Shown here: in pieces, positions 15,280-23,130 of the stretch
How the letters are laid out: each line of letters starts with the position of its first letter
Position numbering within the stretch: the stretch's first letter is position 1
Origin: Xanthobacteraceae bacterium
GTDB lineage: Bacteria; Pseudomonadota; Alphaproteobacteria; Rhizobiales; Xanthobacteraceae
Direction of reading: 5' to 3'
Length of the DNA: 46,338 bases
Assembly: GCA_028290465.1 (NCBI GenBank)
Contig: JAQGJU010000130.1
Span: 1 to 46,338, forward strand
The notes under the pieces: model-generated
What the model saw: only the letters and a program-made list of their open reading frames with translations
Databases searched by the model: none
Told to the model about the DNA's origin: nothing
Position numbers and translations under genes: made by a program

Positions 15280-16761
15280 CTAACCCTGCTCGGACCAGGG
15301 CGTCGCGGCGGCCTTGAGATATTGCTCGCGCAGGGCCGGTTCGATCTCAGCGGTCTGGCGAAATTGCTCGTTCAGGCGCCCCTCCATCTCCGCCCGTAGC
15401 GCACGCGCGCGCGAATAGACCCTGGCCTCGTCAATCGTCTTCAATTTGCCCTCGCGCAACACCCAGACTCCGTCGATCATGACGTCGGTCACGGACACGC
15501 CGTTTTCGCAGTAAACAAGCTGGTTGATGACGTTGTTCAGCGGCACGAAATGGTATGAATCCATCGTCAGCATCACTAGGTCGGCCAGACGCCCGGCCTC
15601 GATGACGCCGGCCTTGCGGCCCAAGCCAAGCGCATGTGCGCTGCCCGAGGTCGCCGCCCGCAGGACATCCTGCGGAGCCGGCCAATCGCGATAGTCCCGG
15701 TCGCTGCGATTGTGCCAGATGCCGGCGATCCGCAACGCCTCGAACATGTTTTGCGTGTCGTTGCTGCCGGATCCATCCGTGGCCAGACCCAGCCGCACGC
15801 CCCGCTTGAGCATGTCGTCAAAGCGCATGCGTCCGCTGCCGAGCTTTCCATTGCTCGCCGGGTTGTGCACCACGATGGTGCCGCGGGCCGCGACCCTTTC
15901 AATGTCGTCATCGGTCAGCCAGACGCAGTGCGCCATGGACAGCCGATCGGTCAGGACACCGATCTTGTCGAGGTAGGCCACCGGCGAGGTGCCGAACAGC
16001 GCCTGGCCCTGCATGAACTGCGCCTTGGTTTCGCACACATGCATATGGATCATGGTGTCGAGATCGGCCGCGACCTCCAGGCAGCGAACCAGCTGCTGCT
16101 CGGTGCAGCGGTGCGGCGCCGAAGGTCCGACTATCGGCGTCACTAAATGTGTGCGGTGGCGGACCTCCTGCGCAAACTCGATGAAATCATCCAGCGATTC
16201 GGCGCCTTCCAGCCGGGAAATGCGCTCGATTTCCTCGCGCGCGCCCTTGGACAGATTTTGCGCGTCGATGCCGACCGTTGTCTCGTACTGCCGGTCGGAC
16301 AGGGTCAGGGCCAATCCGCCGCGCATGCCGGCATCCGCCATCGCGGCGACCGCGTTCATGGCGCCCATATGGGGACTGGGCGACCCGGTGTAGAAATGAT
16401 CCATCACGCTGGTGCAGCCGGTGCGAAGCATCTCGATCACGCCAAGCTGAGCGCTGACATAGATCGCCTCGTCGGAATATTCTCGCCAACCGGCCCTGAT
16501 GTATTGCCGCCAGATCTCGAGTGGCAGACGCGACCAGGTGCCTTTGAGCAAATTGGACGGCGAGTGCCCATGGGCATTCACCAGACCGGGCATGACGATA
16601 TGTGACGGAGCGTCGATATGCTCGGCGAAGTCGCCATCCGGTCCAGCCCCCGGCCCGGCCTCGGCAATCTGCCCGTCGCGGACGATCACATAGCCGGGTT
16701 GCCAGACGTCCATCCGGTCGTTGGCAGAAACCACCGCGCCCGCCGAAATCTTCGTTGCCAT
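15280..16761 (-). CDS. Amidohydrolase, SAH/MTA deaminase and TrzA/AtzA-like
   Basis: 493 residues from the ATG at 16761, chosen for CGGAGG seven bases upstream; an ATG at 16791 adds ten residues. Metal ligands of the subtype are in place: His64 and His66 (NAHGHS), His241 (HMHVCET), His278 (MAHCVW), Asp329 (ATDGSGSND), with catalytic Glu244. Such enzymes hydrolytically deaminate or dechlorinate purine- and triazine-like rings or related cyclic amidines, with one Zn or Fe. It is the last structural gene of the transporter operon, before the GntR. Natural substrate not inferable; a role in opening an imported nitrogen compound fits. Confidence 0.87.
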   Translation of the reverse strand: MATKISAGAVVSANDRMDVWQPGYVIVRDGQIAEAGPGAGPDGDFAEHIDAPSHIVMPGLVNAHGHSPSNLLKGTWSRLPLEIWRQYIRAGWREYSDEAIYVSAQLGVIEMLRTGCTSVMDHFYTGSPSPHMGAMNAVAAMADAGMRGGLALTLSDRQYETTVGIDAQNLSKGAREEIERISRLEGAESLDDFIEFAQEVRHRTHLVTPIVGPSAPHRCTEQQLVRCLEVAADLDTMIHMHVCETKAQFMQGQALFGTSPVAYLDKIGVLTDRLSMAHCVWLTDDDIERVAARGTIVVHNPASNGKLGSGRMRFDDMLKRGVRLGLATDGSGSNDTQNMFEALRIAGIWHNRSDRDYRDWPAPQDVLRAATSGSAHALGLGRKAGVIEAGRLADLVMLTMDSYHFVPLNNVINQLVYCENGVSVTDVMIDGVWVLREGKLKTIDEARVYSRARALRAEMEGRLNEQFRQTAEIEPALREQYLKAAATPWSEQG

Positions 16762-16791
16762 TCCAAAACCTCCGACCCGGTATCCAGGCAT

Positions 16792-17502
16792 TCAATGGCC
16801 CGCGACGGGCCAGGCGAAGCGGGAGTCGCCCCATTCGGTCGCGCCTTGCGGTATGCCGAGCATCTGATGCGCCATCCACATCAGCGCCTGGTTCGAGGAA
16901 ATCACCGGCTTGCGCAGTTCCTGCTCGAGATGCCCGAGAATTTCGAGAGTGCGAAAGTTAGTTGCCACGATGAGAACGCCGTCGGCTTCCGGCACGTCCG
17001 CTTCCTTGGCGAACCGGTAGGACTGCTCCGGGCCGAGCGCGTTGATGTCGGGCGGCTCCAGGCCAAGACCGACAATGTTCACGACCTCGAACCCGGAATC
17101 CGTCACGAACTTCGCCAGCGGTTCAAGCAGCCATTGCGGATAGGGCGACACCACGGCAACCCGTTTAACGCCGCGGTGAGCCATCAGCTTGGACATGGCC
17201 GAGTTGGCGCTTTCGGTCGGAACGCCGACCGCCGCCTGGAACCGCTCGAGGAACGCATCGTGCCACGTCCGGCCCTGAATGAAGCTGCTGGCGTTGCAGC
17301 AATACAGCGCGATGTTCGGCCGCAGATGCTTCATGGCCGGCGCCAGCAGCAACGATTCCTCGGCCAGTTCGATGCGATCCGTTTTGGTCGTGCGCACCAC
17401 ATGCGCGGACACGCCGGGCGGCAGCGTGCGGGCGAATTCCGGCTCAATGACCGCATTGTCGTAAGGCAGCATCATTCCGATCCGCCCGCGCCAGCCATAC
17501 AT
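16792..17502 (-). CDS. Maleate cis-trans isomerase/Asp-Glu racemase superfamily protein
   Basis: 236 residues from the ATG at 17502 (GAGGG upstream). The start GRIGMMLPYDNAVIEPEFA and the fold pattern match maleate isomerase, arylmalonate decarboxylase and EutA. The first cysteine site is present (Cys68/69 in ALYCCNASSF). At the second site, where the family has (S)CTN, this protein reads VLIVATNFRT, with Ala180 in place of Cys. A two-cysteine isomerase or racemase mechanism is therefore not available; it may work with one Cys or have another activity. It is embedded between cyclodeaminase-like and amidohydrolase genes. Confidence 0.82.
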   Translation of the reverse strand: MYGWRGRIGMMLPYDNAVIEPEFARTLPPGVSAHVVRTTKTDRIELAEESLLLAPAMKHLRPNIALYCCNASSFIQGRTWHDAFLERFQAAVGVPTESANSAMSKLMAHRGVKRVAVVSPYPQWLLEPLAKFVTDSGFEVVNIVGLGLEPPDINALGPEQSYRFAKEADVPEADGVLIVATNFRTLEILGHLEQELRKPVISSNQALMWMAHQMLGIPQGATEWGDSRFAWPVAGH

Positions 17503-17624
17503 GCAATTACCCTCGCTTGGTCTTGCGCCGCCCGGAGGCCGCGCCATGATTCAATTCGGCTCGCCATGAATTGGCTACGAGCCGATTATTCGCCTATGCC
17601 TCTGTCTTGGCCTTTAGGCATCGG

Positions 17625-18620
17625 CTAGAACGGCAACCGCATCCCCAGCCCCTCGGCCTTGGCCCGCATATAGAGCTGATAGGCGATAGAAATATCCTGC
17701 GTCGTGAGGCCGACCGATGCCACGAGAACTTTCTCCTTGGCGTTACGGCGGCCGGGCTTCCGGCCCGCGATCACTTCCCAGAGCTGACCGGTGATGTCTT
17801 CCGTGCCGATAGCTCCGGCATCGACCGCATGCTGGATATGGGCCGGATGCTTTTCGCTCGCCGGATTGTAGTCGACGAAAAAACGATCGCATTTGACATA
17901 CACGTCGTTCATCGCCTCGTGCTCGCCGACAACCGCGAGAAAAACGCCTTCCTCAAGCCAGTCATAGTGCAGGAATGGCTCGGGCGACGACGTCCCGACC
18001 ACGATGATATCGGCGCCGCGACAGGCCTCTTCATAGCTGTCGACCGCTCTGACCCGCAATCCGAGCGTATGGCTCATCTCATGGGCGAATTTTTCCCGGC
18101 TCTGGGGCCGCAGCGAAGTCGCCTTCACGTCGCTAATATTGAACAGCGCGTGCAAGCCCTGCAACGCCGCCTGCCCCACATTGCCGACGCCGATGATGCC
18201 GACCGTGGCGGACTCCGGCCGGGCCAGATATTTGGCCGCAACGCACACCGACGCACCGGTACGTTTCGAGAAGCTCGAGTGTTCATCGATGATCGCGATC
18301 GGCGACGAGGTCACAGGATCGCTCAGGATGATGTACCGGGTCGCCGCACGCTCGCCGCCTGTGCCGACGCCATTCTGGTCAATGTTGAATCCGGTAACCC
18401 GCACCCCGGCCACTGGCAGATCTCGAATGATGGCGGATTTGATCCTGGAGCGGTATCCAAGCTTTCGATCTTCCGTCACGTAGCTGAGCGGCACACCGTA
18501 GATCATACTTTCCGGAACCCCCTGACGCTTGAAATCGTCCTCCACCGCCACCATCGCATCGGCCATGGTGAACATGCCGCTGACGTCTTGATCGGATAGG
18601 AAAACGACTTCATGCGGCAT
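17625..18620 (-). CDS. Ornithine cyclodeaminase/mu-crystallin family protein
   Basis: 331 residues with a Rossmann NAD(P) site GIIGVGNVGQAAL (glycines at 144-149) after a dimerisation half that contains SSFSKRTGASVCVAAKYLAR. Family members deaminate or reduce ornithine, alanine, ketimines or similar. The N-terminal half diverges from true ornithine cyclodeaminases, so another amino or imino acid substrate is likely. No clear ribosome-binding site is visible at 18620; it may be translated by coupling, since the permease gene ends 27 bases before it. It is part of the transporter operon and is analogous in position to EutC-like genes in ectoine catabolism (analogy only). Confidence 0.82.
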   Translation of the reverse strand: MPHEVVFLSDQDVSGMFTMADAMVAVEDDFKRQGVPESMIYGVPLSYVTEDRKLGYRSRIKSAIIRDLPVAGVRVTGFNIDQNGVGTGGERAATRYIILSDPVTSSPIAIIDEHSSFSKRTGASVCVAAKYLARPESATVGIIGVGNVGQAALQGLHALFNISDVKATSLRPQSREKFAHEMSHTLGLRVRAVDSYEEACRGADIIVVGTSSPEPFLHYDWLEEGVFLAVVGEHEAMNDVYVKCDRFFVDYNPASEKHPAHIQHAVDAGAIGTEDITGQLWEVIAGRKPGRRNAKEKVLVASVGLTTQDISIAYQLYMRAKAEGLGMRLPF

Positions 18621-18647
18621 GTGCGATGTTCCAGAATCGATATTCAG

Positions 18648-19466
18648 CTAAAGGCCTTGATCGCGTTCGGTCTCTTTCCAGGGCGCAAGGCGCTGCTGGA
18701 GCAGAACGACGAGCGACGTCAAGCCGTAGCCCGCGGCAACCAAGACGATGATGGGAACGAACATTTCCGCGGTTCGAAAGCTGCTGGCATACCGCACCAA
18801 CAGGCCTCCAAGGCCGGTTTGTGCGGTGAAGAACTCGCCGACCACCAGGCCGACAATGCCTCTGCCGACCGACAGCCGAAGGCCGGCCATGACAAATGGA
18901 ATAATGGCCGGAGCGATGACCAGACGCGCAATCTGGAATTCCGACGCGCGCATGGACACTGCCGGCTCCAGCAACTCCTGTCCGACCGTGATAACGCCCG
19001 CATAAGTGTTCTTGATGATCGGAAAGATCGCCAGCAACACGACGATGGCAATCTTTGGACCAGCATAGAGCCCGAGCCACAGCGAAAGAACCGGCAGCAA
19101 CGCGACGGTCGGCGTGGCGTAGAGGCCATTGACGTACGGCCCGATCATCCAGTTGAACCGCAGATATCTTCCCATCAGAAGGCCGAGCAACGCGCCAAAC
19201 ACAACCGAGATCGCTAAGCCGGCCAGCAGCACCGAGAGCGAATTCGCCGTAGCGGTCAGCAACGTTCCGTCTTTGGTGAGCTTCCAGAACGCCAACACCG
19301 TGTCGTGGAACGGGGCCAGAAAGATCCGCGGCGTGAACATGCCTCCGATCTCCCACGCCAAAAACAGCAGCGCGATCGAACCGGTCCGAATGGCGAGGTT
19401 GCGCCGCTTGACGTAGCGTCGCGCGGCGGCTTCACGGGCGGCAGCATGGGCCAGGGACGTTGTCAT
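18648..19466 (-). CDS. ABC transporter permease, SsuC/TauC type
   Basis: 272 residues, about six membrane helices (first at LAIRTGSIALLFLAWEIGGM). The binding-protein-dependent EAA loop is visible as AVSMRASEFQIARLVIAPAI. It begins one base after the stop of the preceding permease. With that permease and the ATPase it forms the inner-membrane part of a sulfonate/nitrate/taurine-type importer, either as a heterodimer or as alternative subunits. Confidence 0.87.
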   Translation of the reverse strand: MTTSLAHAAAREAAARRYVKRRNLAIRTGSIALLFLAWEIGGMFTPRIFLAPFHDTVLAFWKLTKDGTLLTATANSLSVLLAGLAISVVFGALLGLLMGRYLRFNWMIGPYVNGLYATPTVALLPVLSLWLGLYAGPKIAIVVLLAIFPIIKNTYAGVITVGQELLEPAVSMRASEFQIARLVIAPAIIPFVMAGLRLSVGRGIVGLVVGEFFTAQTGLGGLLVRYASSFRTAEMFVPIIVLVAAGYGLTSLVVLLQQRLAPWKETERDQGL

Positions 19467-19467
19467 T

Positions 19468-20274
19468 TCAGGATCTGTACCGTCGCAGCACGCTACGCTC
19501 CAGGTAGGTCAGCAATCCGTCGATCGCGACTCCCATGGCCGCCAGGATAATGACCGGCGCAAACATCTTGGCCATCTGATACGAACTCGATGTCGCCTGC
19601 AGAATGCCGCCGAGCCCTGACACGGAAACGAAAAACTCCGCGACAATGACCGTCGTGAGGGCGCGTCCGAGACCGAGCTTTATGCCGGCCACGACATACG
19701 GAAAGGTTGCGGGCAGGATCACTTTTCGCAGCAGTTGGCTTTCGGTGGCGTTCATCGAACGCGCGGGTTCGGTAAACTGCGCGCTGACATCGCGAATGCC
19801 GACCATGGTGTTGACGGACACCGGAAAAATCGCCGCCAGAATAACGATCACGATCTTCAACGGATCACCGACACCGATCCAGAGCAGCAGCAGAGGAATC
19901 AGCGCGACGCGCGGTGTGTTGTAGAAGATCGTCACATAGGGGTCGAGAATCTGGAAGCCGAGGTTACTGCGTCCCATCAGCACCCCGAGCGCCACCCCAA
20001 GGACCGATGCGATCACGAAACCCGGCACCAGCACCGACAGTGTCTCTACCAACCCGTTCAAAAGCCGTCCGCGCGGGTCCAGGAGGGACAGCCAGAACTC
20101 CCGCACGACGTCCGATACCGGGGCAAAGAACAACGGATTACTCAAACGGCCGGCGATTTCCCACACCGCGAGAAAGCCGATGAACGTGCACACGACGATC
20201 AACACGCGGTCGATCTTCGTCCGCCGAATCCTGGCCCGCTCGGCCTGCAACGCAATGTCGTCGATGGCTGTCAT
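19468..20274 (-). CDS. ABC transporter permease, SsuC/TauC type
   Basis: 268 residues, about six membrane helices. The EAA loop reads PARSMNATESQLLRKVILPA, with the following G in VVAGIKLGLGRAL. Its ATG overlaps the stop of the ATPase gene by four bases (ATGA), implying translational coupling. Homologous to the next permease, so the pair looks like a duplication that now forms a heterodimeric channel. Confidence 0.87.
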   Translation of the reverse strand: MTAIDDIALQAERARIRRTKIDRVLIVVCTFIGFLAVWEIAGRLSNPLFFAPVSDVVREFWLSLLDPRGRLLNGLVETLSVLVPGFVIASVLGVALGVLMGRSNLGFQILDPYVTIFYNTPRVALIPLLLLWIGVGDPLKIVIVILAAIFPVSVNTMVGIRDVSAQFTEPARSMNATESQLLRKVILPATFPYVVAGIKLGLGRALTTVIVAEFFVSVSGLGGILQATSSSYQMAKMFAPVIILAAMGVAIDGLLTYLERSVLRRYRS

Positions 20275-21113
20275 GCGGCGGCATTCAGCTCGGCGGATTC
20301 GCGAATGCCCTTCTTGAGAATTTCCCAGGCATGGGCGCGAATTTCACCGAAGCGCGGCAACGCCCGCACTTCACTTGTCCGCGGATGCGGCAAATCGACC
20401 GTGATCTCCTCGACGATCCGCCCCGGCCGTGCTCCCATCACCACCACCCGATTGGCCATGTAGACCGCTTCGTCGATGCTGTGGGTGATAAACAGGATGG
20501 TTTTTCGGGTGGCACTCCATAGTTCCAGAAGCTGTTCCTGGAGCAACTCACGGGTCTGCTCGTCGACCGAACTGAACGGCTCATCCATCAGAATGATCTG
20601 CGGATCGAGCGACAGCGCGCGCGCAAATCCGACGCGTTGCCGCATGCCGCCGCTCAATTCATGCGGATAGTGATTCTCGAAGCCGCGCAGACCGACCTGC
20701 GCGATGTTCTCCAGTGCGATTTCCTGCCGTTCCTTGGCCGGAACGCCTTTGAGCTCCAGACCGAACTCCACATTGCGCAGAACCGAGCGCCATGGATAAA
20801 GCCCGAAATATTGGAACACGACAGCGCGGTCCGAGCCCGGTCCGCTAACGATCCGGCCATCCACCAGGACGCGTCCGCCTTCCGGCTGGATCAATCCGTC
20901 GATGATCCGCAGCAAGGTGGACTTGCCGCAGCCGCTCGGTCCGATCACCGAAACGAATTCGCCTTGCGATACCGAAAGGCTGACGCCGTTGAGAACCGGA
21001 ATGCCGACGACATCGTCCTTCACGGATTTAAAGAACGTCTTCTGAATGTTCTCAACTGCCAGCTTCGGCGGAGTTGCGGCATCGACGGTCGGAACTGTCA
21101 TTCCAGAGCCCAT
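20271..21113 (-). CDS. ABC transporter ATP-binding protein, SsuB/TauB type
   Basis: 280 residues. Walker A is GPSGCGKST (about residue 59), Q-loop VVFQYFGLYPW, signature LSGGMRQRVGFARAL, Walker B ILMDEPFSSVDEQT, and H-loop THSIDEAVY. These are the marks of the nitrate/taurine/sulfonate class. The start may be the ATG at 21113 or the one at 21101; neither has a strong ribosome-binding site. It energises import through the two following permeases. Confidence 0.9.
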   Translation of the reverse strand: MGSGMTVPTVDAATPPKLAVENIQKTFFKSVKDDVVGIPVLNGVSLSVSQGEFVSVIGPSGCGKSTLLRIIDGLIQPEGGRVLVDGRIVSGPGSDRAVVFQYFGLYPWRSVLRNVEFGLELKGVPAKERQEIALENIAQVGLRGFENHYPHELSGGMRQRVGFARALSLDPQIILMDEPFSSVDEQTRELLQEQLLELWSATRKTILFITHSIDEAVYMANRVVVMGARPGRIVEEITVDLPHPRTSEVRALPRFGEIRAHAWEILKKGIRESAELNAAA

Positions 21114-21207
21114 GATTCATCTGAAGGAACCGGCTATCGCACCGCGCCCGCGTCGAACAACGGCGAGCTTGGCGCGATAGCCGGAGATGTCATCCGCGGT
21201 GACACGG

Positions 21208-22302
21208 CTATCGCTTGAGCATGTCTCGCAGATAGTTGCCGCTCTTGCCCGTCGTCACGTCGTACCAGCCGTTATCGCCGATGTACTGGTTGACGAAGCG
21301 CGTATCGATCAGCTTTTCCAGCGGCATGACCGCATCGAGGCTCTTCTCCGCGACCATCGACTTCATGTTGGCGACATAGACCTCGGGATACAGGCCGCCG
21401 TTCGGATCGACCGCGAGCGGATTTCCCTTTGAGCCGAAATAGAAGTCGTACATTTCCTCGTACTGCTTTTCGGTATAGCCGGTGGGGTCAACCTCACGGG
21501 CGAGCTTGAGATACGCCACCCGCCCTTCCGGCGTGCGCGCGTGCCGTACCGCGTTCAGCATGCCGGTGACAAAGCCCTGCACCACGGCAGGCTTTTCATT
21601 GATCAGCTTGGTCGGTACTACGCAGAGATTCAGCGGCAGCGGCGGAACGCTCTCCGACACCGCGGCGAGCATGCGAACGCCTTTCTGCTCACGGATGCGA
21701 AGCCATTCTCCGGCCGTCAGCAATGCCGCGTCGACCTGACCGGCCAGCAGTGCGCGGGCACGAGCCGTGCCGCCTCCGATTGGGATCCAATCCACCGTCC
21801 CATCCGGCATTTTATTCTTGCTCAGCCACAACGCCGCATAGGTTTGCGAGATCGCCCCGACCTGGGAGATCGCCCATTTCTTGCCGCGCAGATCCTCAGG
21901 CTTTAGGATCGTGTCTTTGACAACGATCACATAGGTATTGTCCGCATTCACGCTGTAGACGGTCTTTGTGGCGGCGCCGCGCTCGATGGCGCTGGCGGTT
22001 CCGGTGAAGCCGTCGCAGGCCCCTTCGAGACTGCCTCCGGCTACAGCCTGCGTCGCCGTCAGACCGGCCGTGAACCCGACAAACTTAGCGTCGAGACCCT
22101 GCGCACGCAGGAAGCCGCCCTCGATCGCGTAGTTGATATAGAGGTACTCGAAGATCGGGGGCGACTGGCTGCCGATGCGGAATGGCGTAAGCGGCTGCGC
22201 CGACGCGGACGCCGCAATCAGGCTTGCGAATGCAGCACCAAGAATGACCGCCACACACGTGCGGCCCAGAGCAATCGCGCGAGTCATCAACCCCTGAAGC
22301 AT
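21208..22302 (-). CDS. ABC transporter substrate-binding protein, TauA/SsuA (NMT1) type
   Basis: 364 residues from the ATG at 22302 with GAGAGGA four bases upstream; longer in-frame extensions lack a signal peptide at their start. A Sec signal ends near SASAQ. The mature part has the NMT1 features: FRIGSQSPPIFEYLYINYAI, EGGFLRAQGLDAKFVGF, QVDAALLTAGEWLRIREQ, and a C-terminal WYDVTTGKSG. First gene of the operon that runs to 15280. The ligand is unknown; the downstream enzymes suggest a nitrogen-containing ring or amide. Confidence 0.87.
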   Translation of the reverse strand: MLQGLMTRAIALGRTCVAVILGAAFASLIAASASAQPLTPFRIGSQSPPIFEYLYINYAIEGGFLRAQGLDAKFVGFTAGLTATQAVAGGSLEGACDGFTGTASAIERGAATKTVYSVNADNTYVIVVKDTILKPEDLRGKKWAISQVGAISQTYAALWLSKNKMPDGTVDWIPIGGGTARARALLAGQVDAALLTAGEWLRIREQKGVRMLAAVSESVPPLPLNLCVVPTKLINEKPAVVQGFVTGMLNAVRHARTPEGRVAYLKLAREVDPTGYTEKQYEEMYDFYFGSKGNPLAVDPNGGLYPEVYVANMKSMVAEKSLDAVMPLEKLIDTRFVNQYIGDNGWYDVTTGKSGNYLRDMLKR

Positions 22303-22499
22303 TATGTCCTCTCTGCGTTGGCGTAACCGGCAGCCGAACCGCCGGCACGCAATTTCAGATGCAAGACCAGGGCCAGTGCGCAGGTCCTTCGCTTGAGAAG
22401 ACGCATGCTTGACCGCGCACAACAACATGCGATCGCGCAGAGTCGTCCTGGCGCTCGTACGTGCGTCGACACGAAGAACGGCAGGCGGCCATACCAGCG

Positions 22500-22537
22500 A
22501 TATATCGGCAGGATATACCGCCCTTTTGCCAAGTCAA
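22500..22537 (-). promoter_or_regulatory. Promoter with overlapping dyad operator for the transporter/amidohydrolase operon
   Basis: Reading the minus strand: TTGACT (22537-22532), a 16-base spacer, TATCCT (22515-22510). The dyad ATATC-CTGCC-GATAT starts at 22516 and extends to GATATAT at 22500. Spacing and sequence repeat those at 12014-12051. The leader to the ATG is about 207 bases. Confidence 0.65.
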
Positions 22538-22555
22538 ATATGACGGGGCCCTGCC

Positions 22556-22607
22556 TAGAGCGCGTCCAGCACAAGTGGACACCGGTTTTGCGTCCGGACG
22601 CGCACTA
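22556..22607. repeat. Palindromic intergenic repeat, type B
   Basis: GCGCGTCC (22560-22567) pairs with GGACGCGC (22596-22603) around a core CACAAGTGGACACCGGTTTT. This is a second recurrent intergenic element type known from Bradyrhizobium-like genomes. The ACCGGTTTT core resembles that of type A repeats. Confidence 0.75.
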
Positions 22608-22980
22608 AATGTTTAAACAGACGCGATTTCTTCACGTGAATAGGATTCCACTTCACTTGAAAACGCTGTAGTCGCAGCGGATGAAGGATTGAGAGGGGAA
22701 AAATGGTTGGCGGTGACACGCCAAAATTGCGGACTCTTATGCGCCACGCCGGCAGCGACACATACGCTGCCCACGGAATGCGCAGATCGATAAGCCGAAA
22801 GCTGAAAAGCGAGGCTTCGCACCGGGCATCGAAAACCTCACGCCGATGCTGAAATAGCTCGAAGCAGCGCCTGATGGTCCAAAAGAAACGAATTAAGAAG
22901 AGGATCCAGCCGTAGATTGCGGTGGCTACGCATCTCCGTAAGGTGCGCAACCTTTCATGTAACGGCACCTACGCGCGGAC

Positions 22981-23118
22981 CAGCGCTCGCGCCGGCTCCA
23001 CCGGATGAAGCGGTTATAGATCGTCTTGGGTGGCCCTTATTCGGCCGGCGCGTCACGCCAGCGCAGGCCACTCCTGATCACGAAGATGATGCCGCTCACG
23101 ATCCCACCGATCGTCGGC
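22981..23118 (-). pseudogene. IS5-family transposase relic with in-frame stop
   Basis: The minus strand reads VPTIGGIVSGIIFVIRSGLR, WRDAPAE, then TAA (23037-23039), then GPPKTIYNRFIRWSRRERW, all in one frame. This is the N-terminal segment of IS5/IS427-type transposases (usual: GLRWRDAPAEYGP.KTIYNRF.RWS), where the stop replaces the Tyr codon. Neither the start nor the catalytic core remains. It abuts the 3' end of the second Bug gene. Confidence 0.75.
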
Positions 23119-23130
23119 ACGCAATCGACG

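Larger units (their letters stand above)
22303..23130. other. Gene-poor stretch with repeat and transposase relic
   Basis: It holds the operon promoter (22500-22537), a palindromic repeat (22556-22607) and an IS5-type relic (22981-23118). A minus-strand open frame of 137 codons (22968-22555) ends inside the repeat and has no protein-like composition, so I do not call it. Nothing else is supported. Confidence 0.6.

Noticed and set aside
16618-18599. Two plus-strand open frames of over 330 codons
   Set aside because: Mirror frames of the isomerase-like and cyclodeaminase-like genes; composition typical of antisense GC-rich sequence.
22555-22968. Minus-strand frame of 137 codons possibly encoding a membrane protein
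   Set aside because: It terminates inside the type B palindromic repeat, and its last third is simply translated repeat; no ribosome-binding site or family match.
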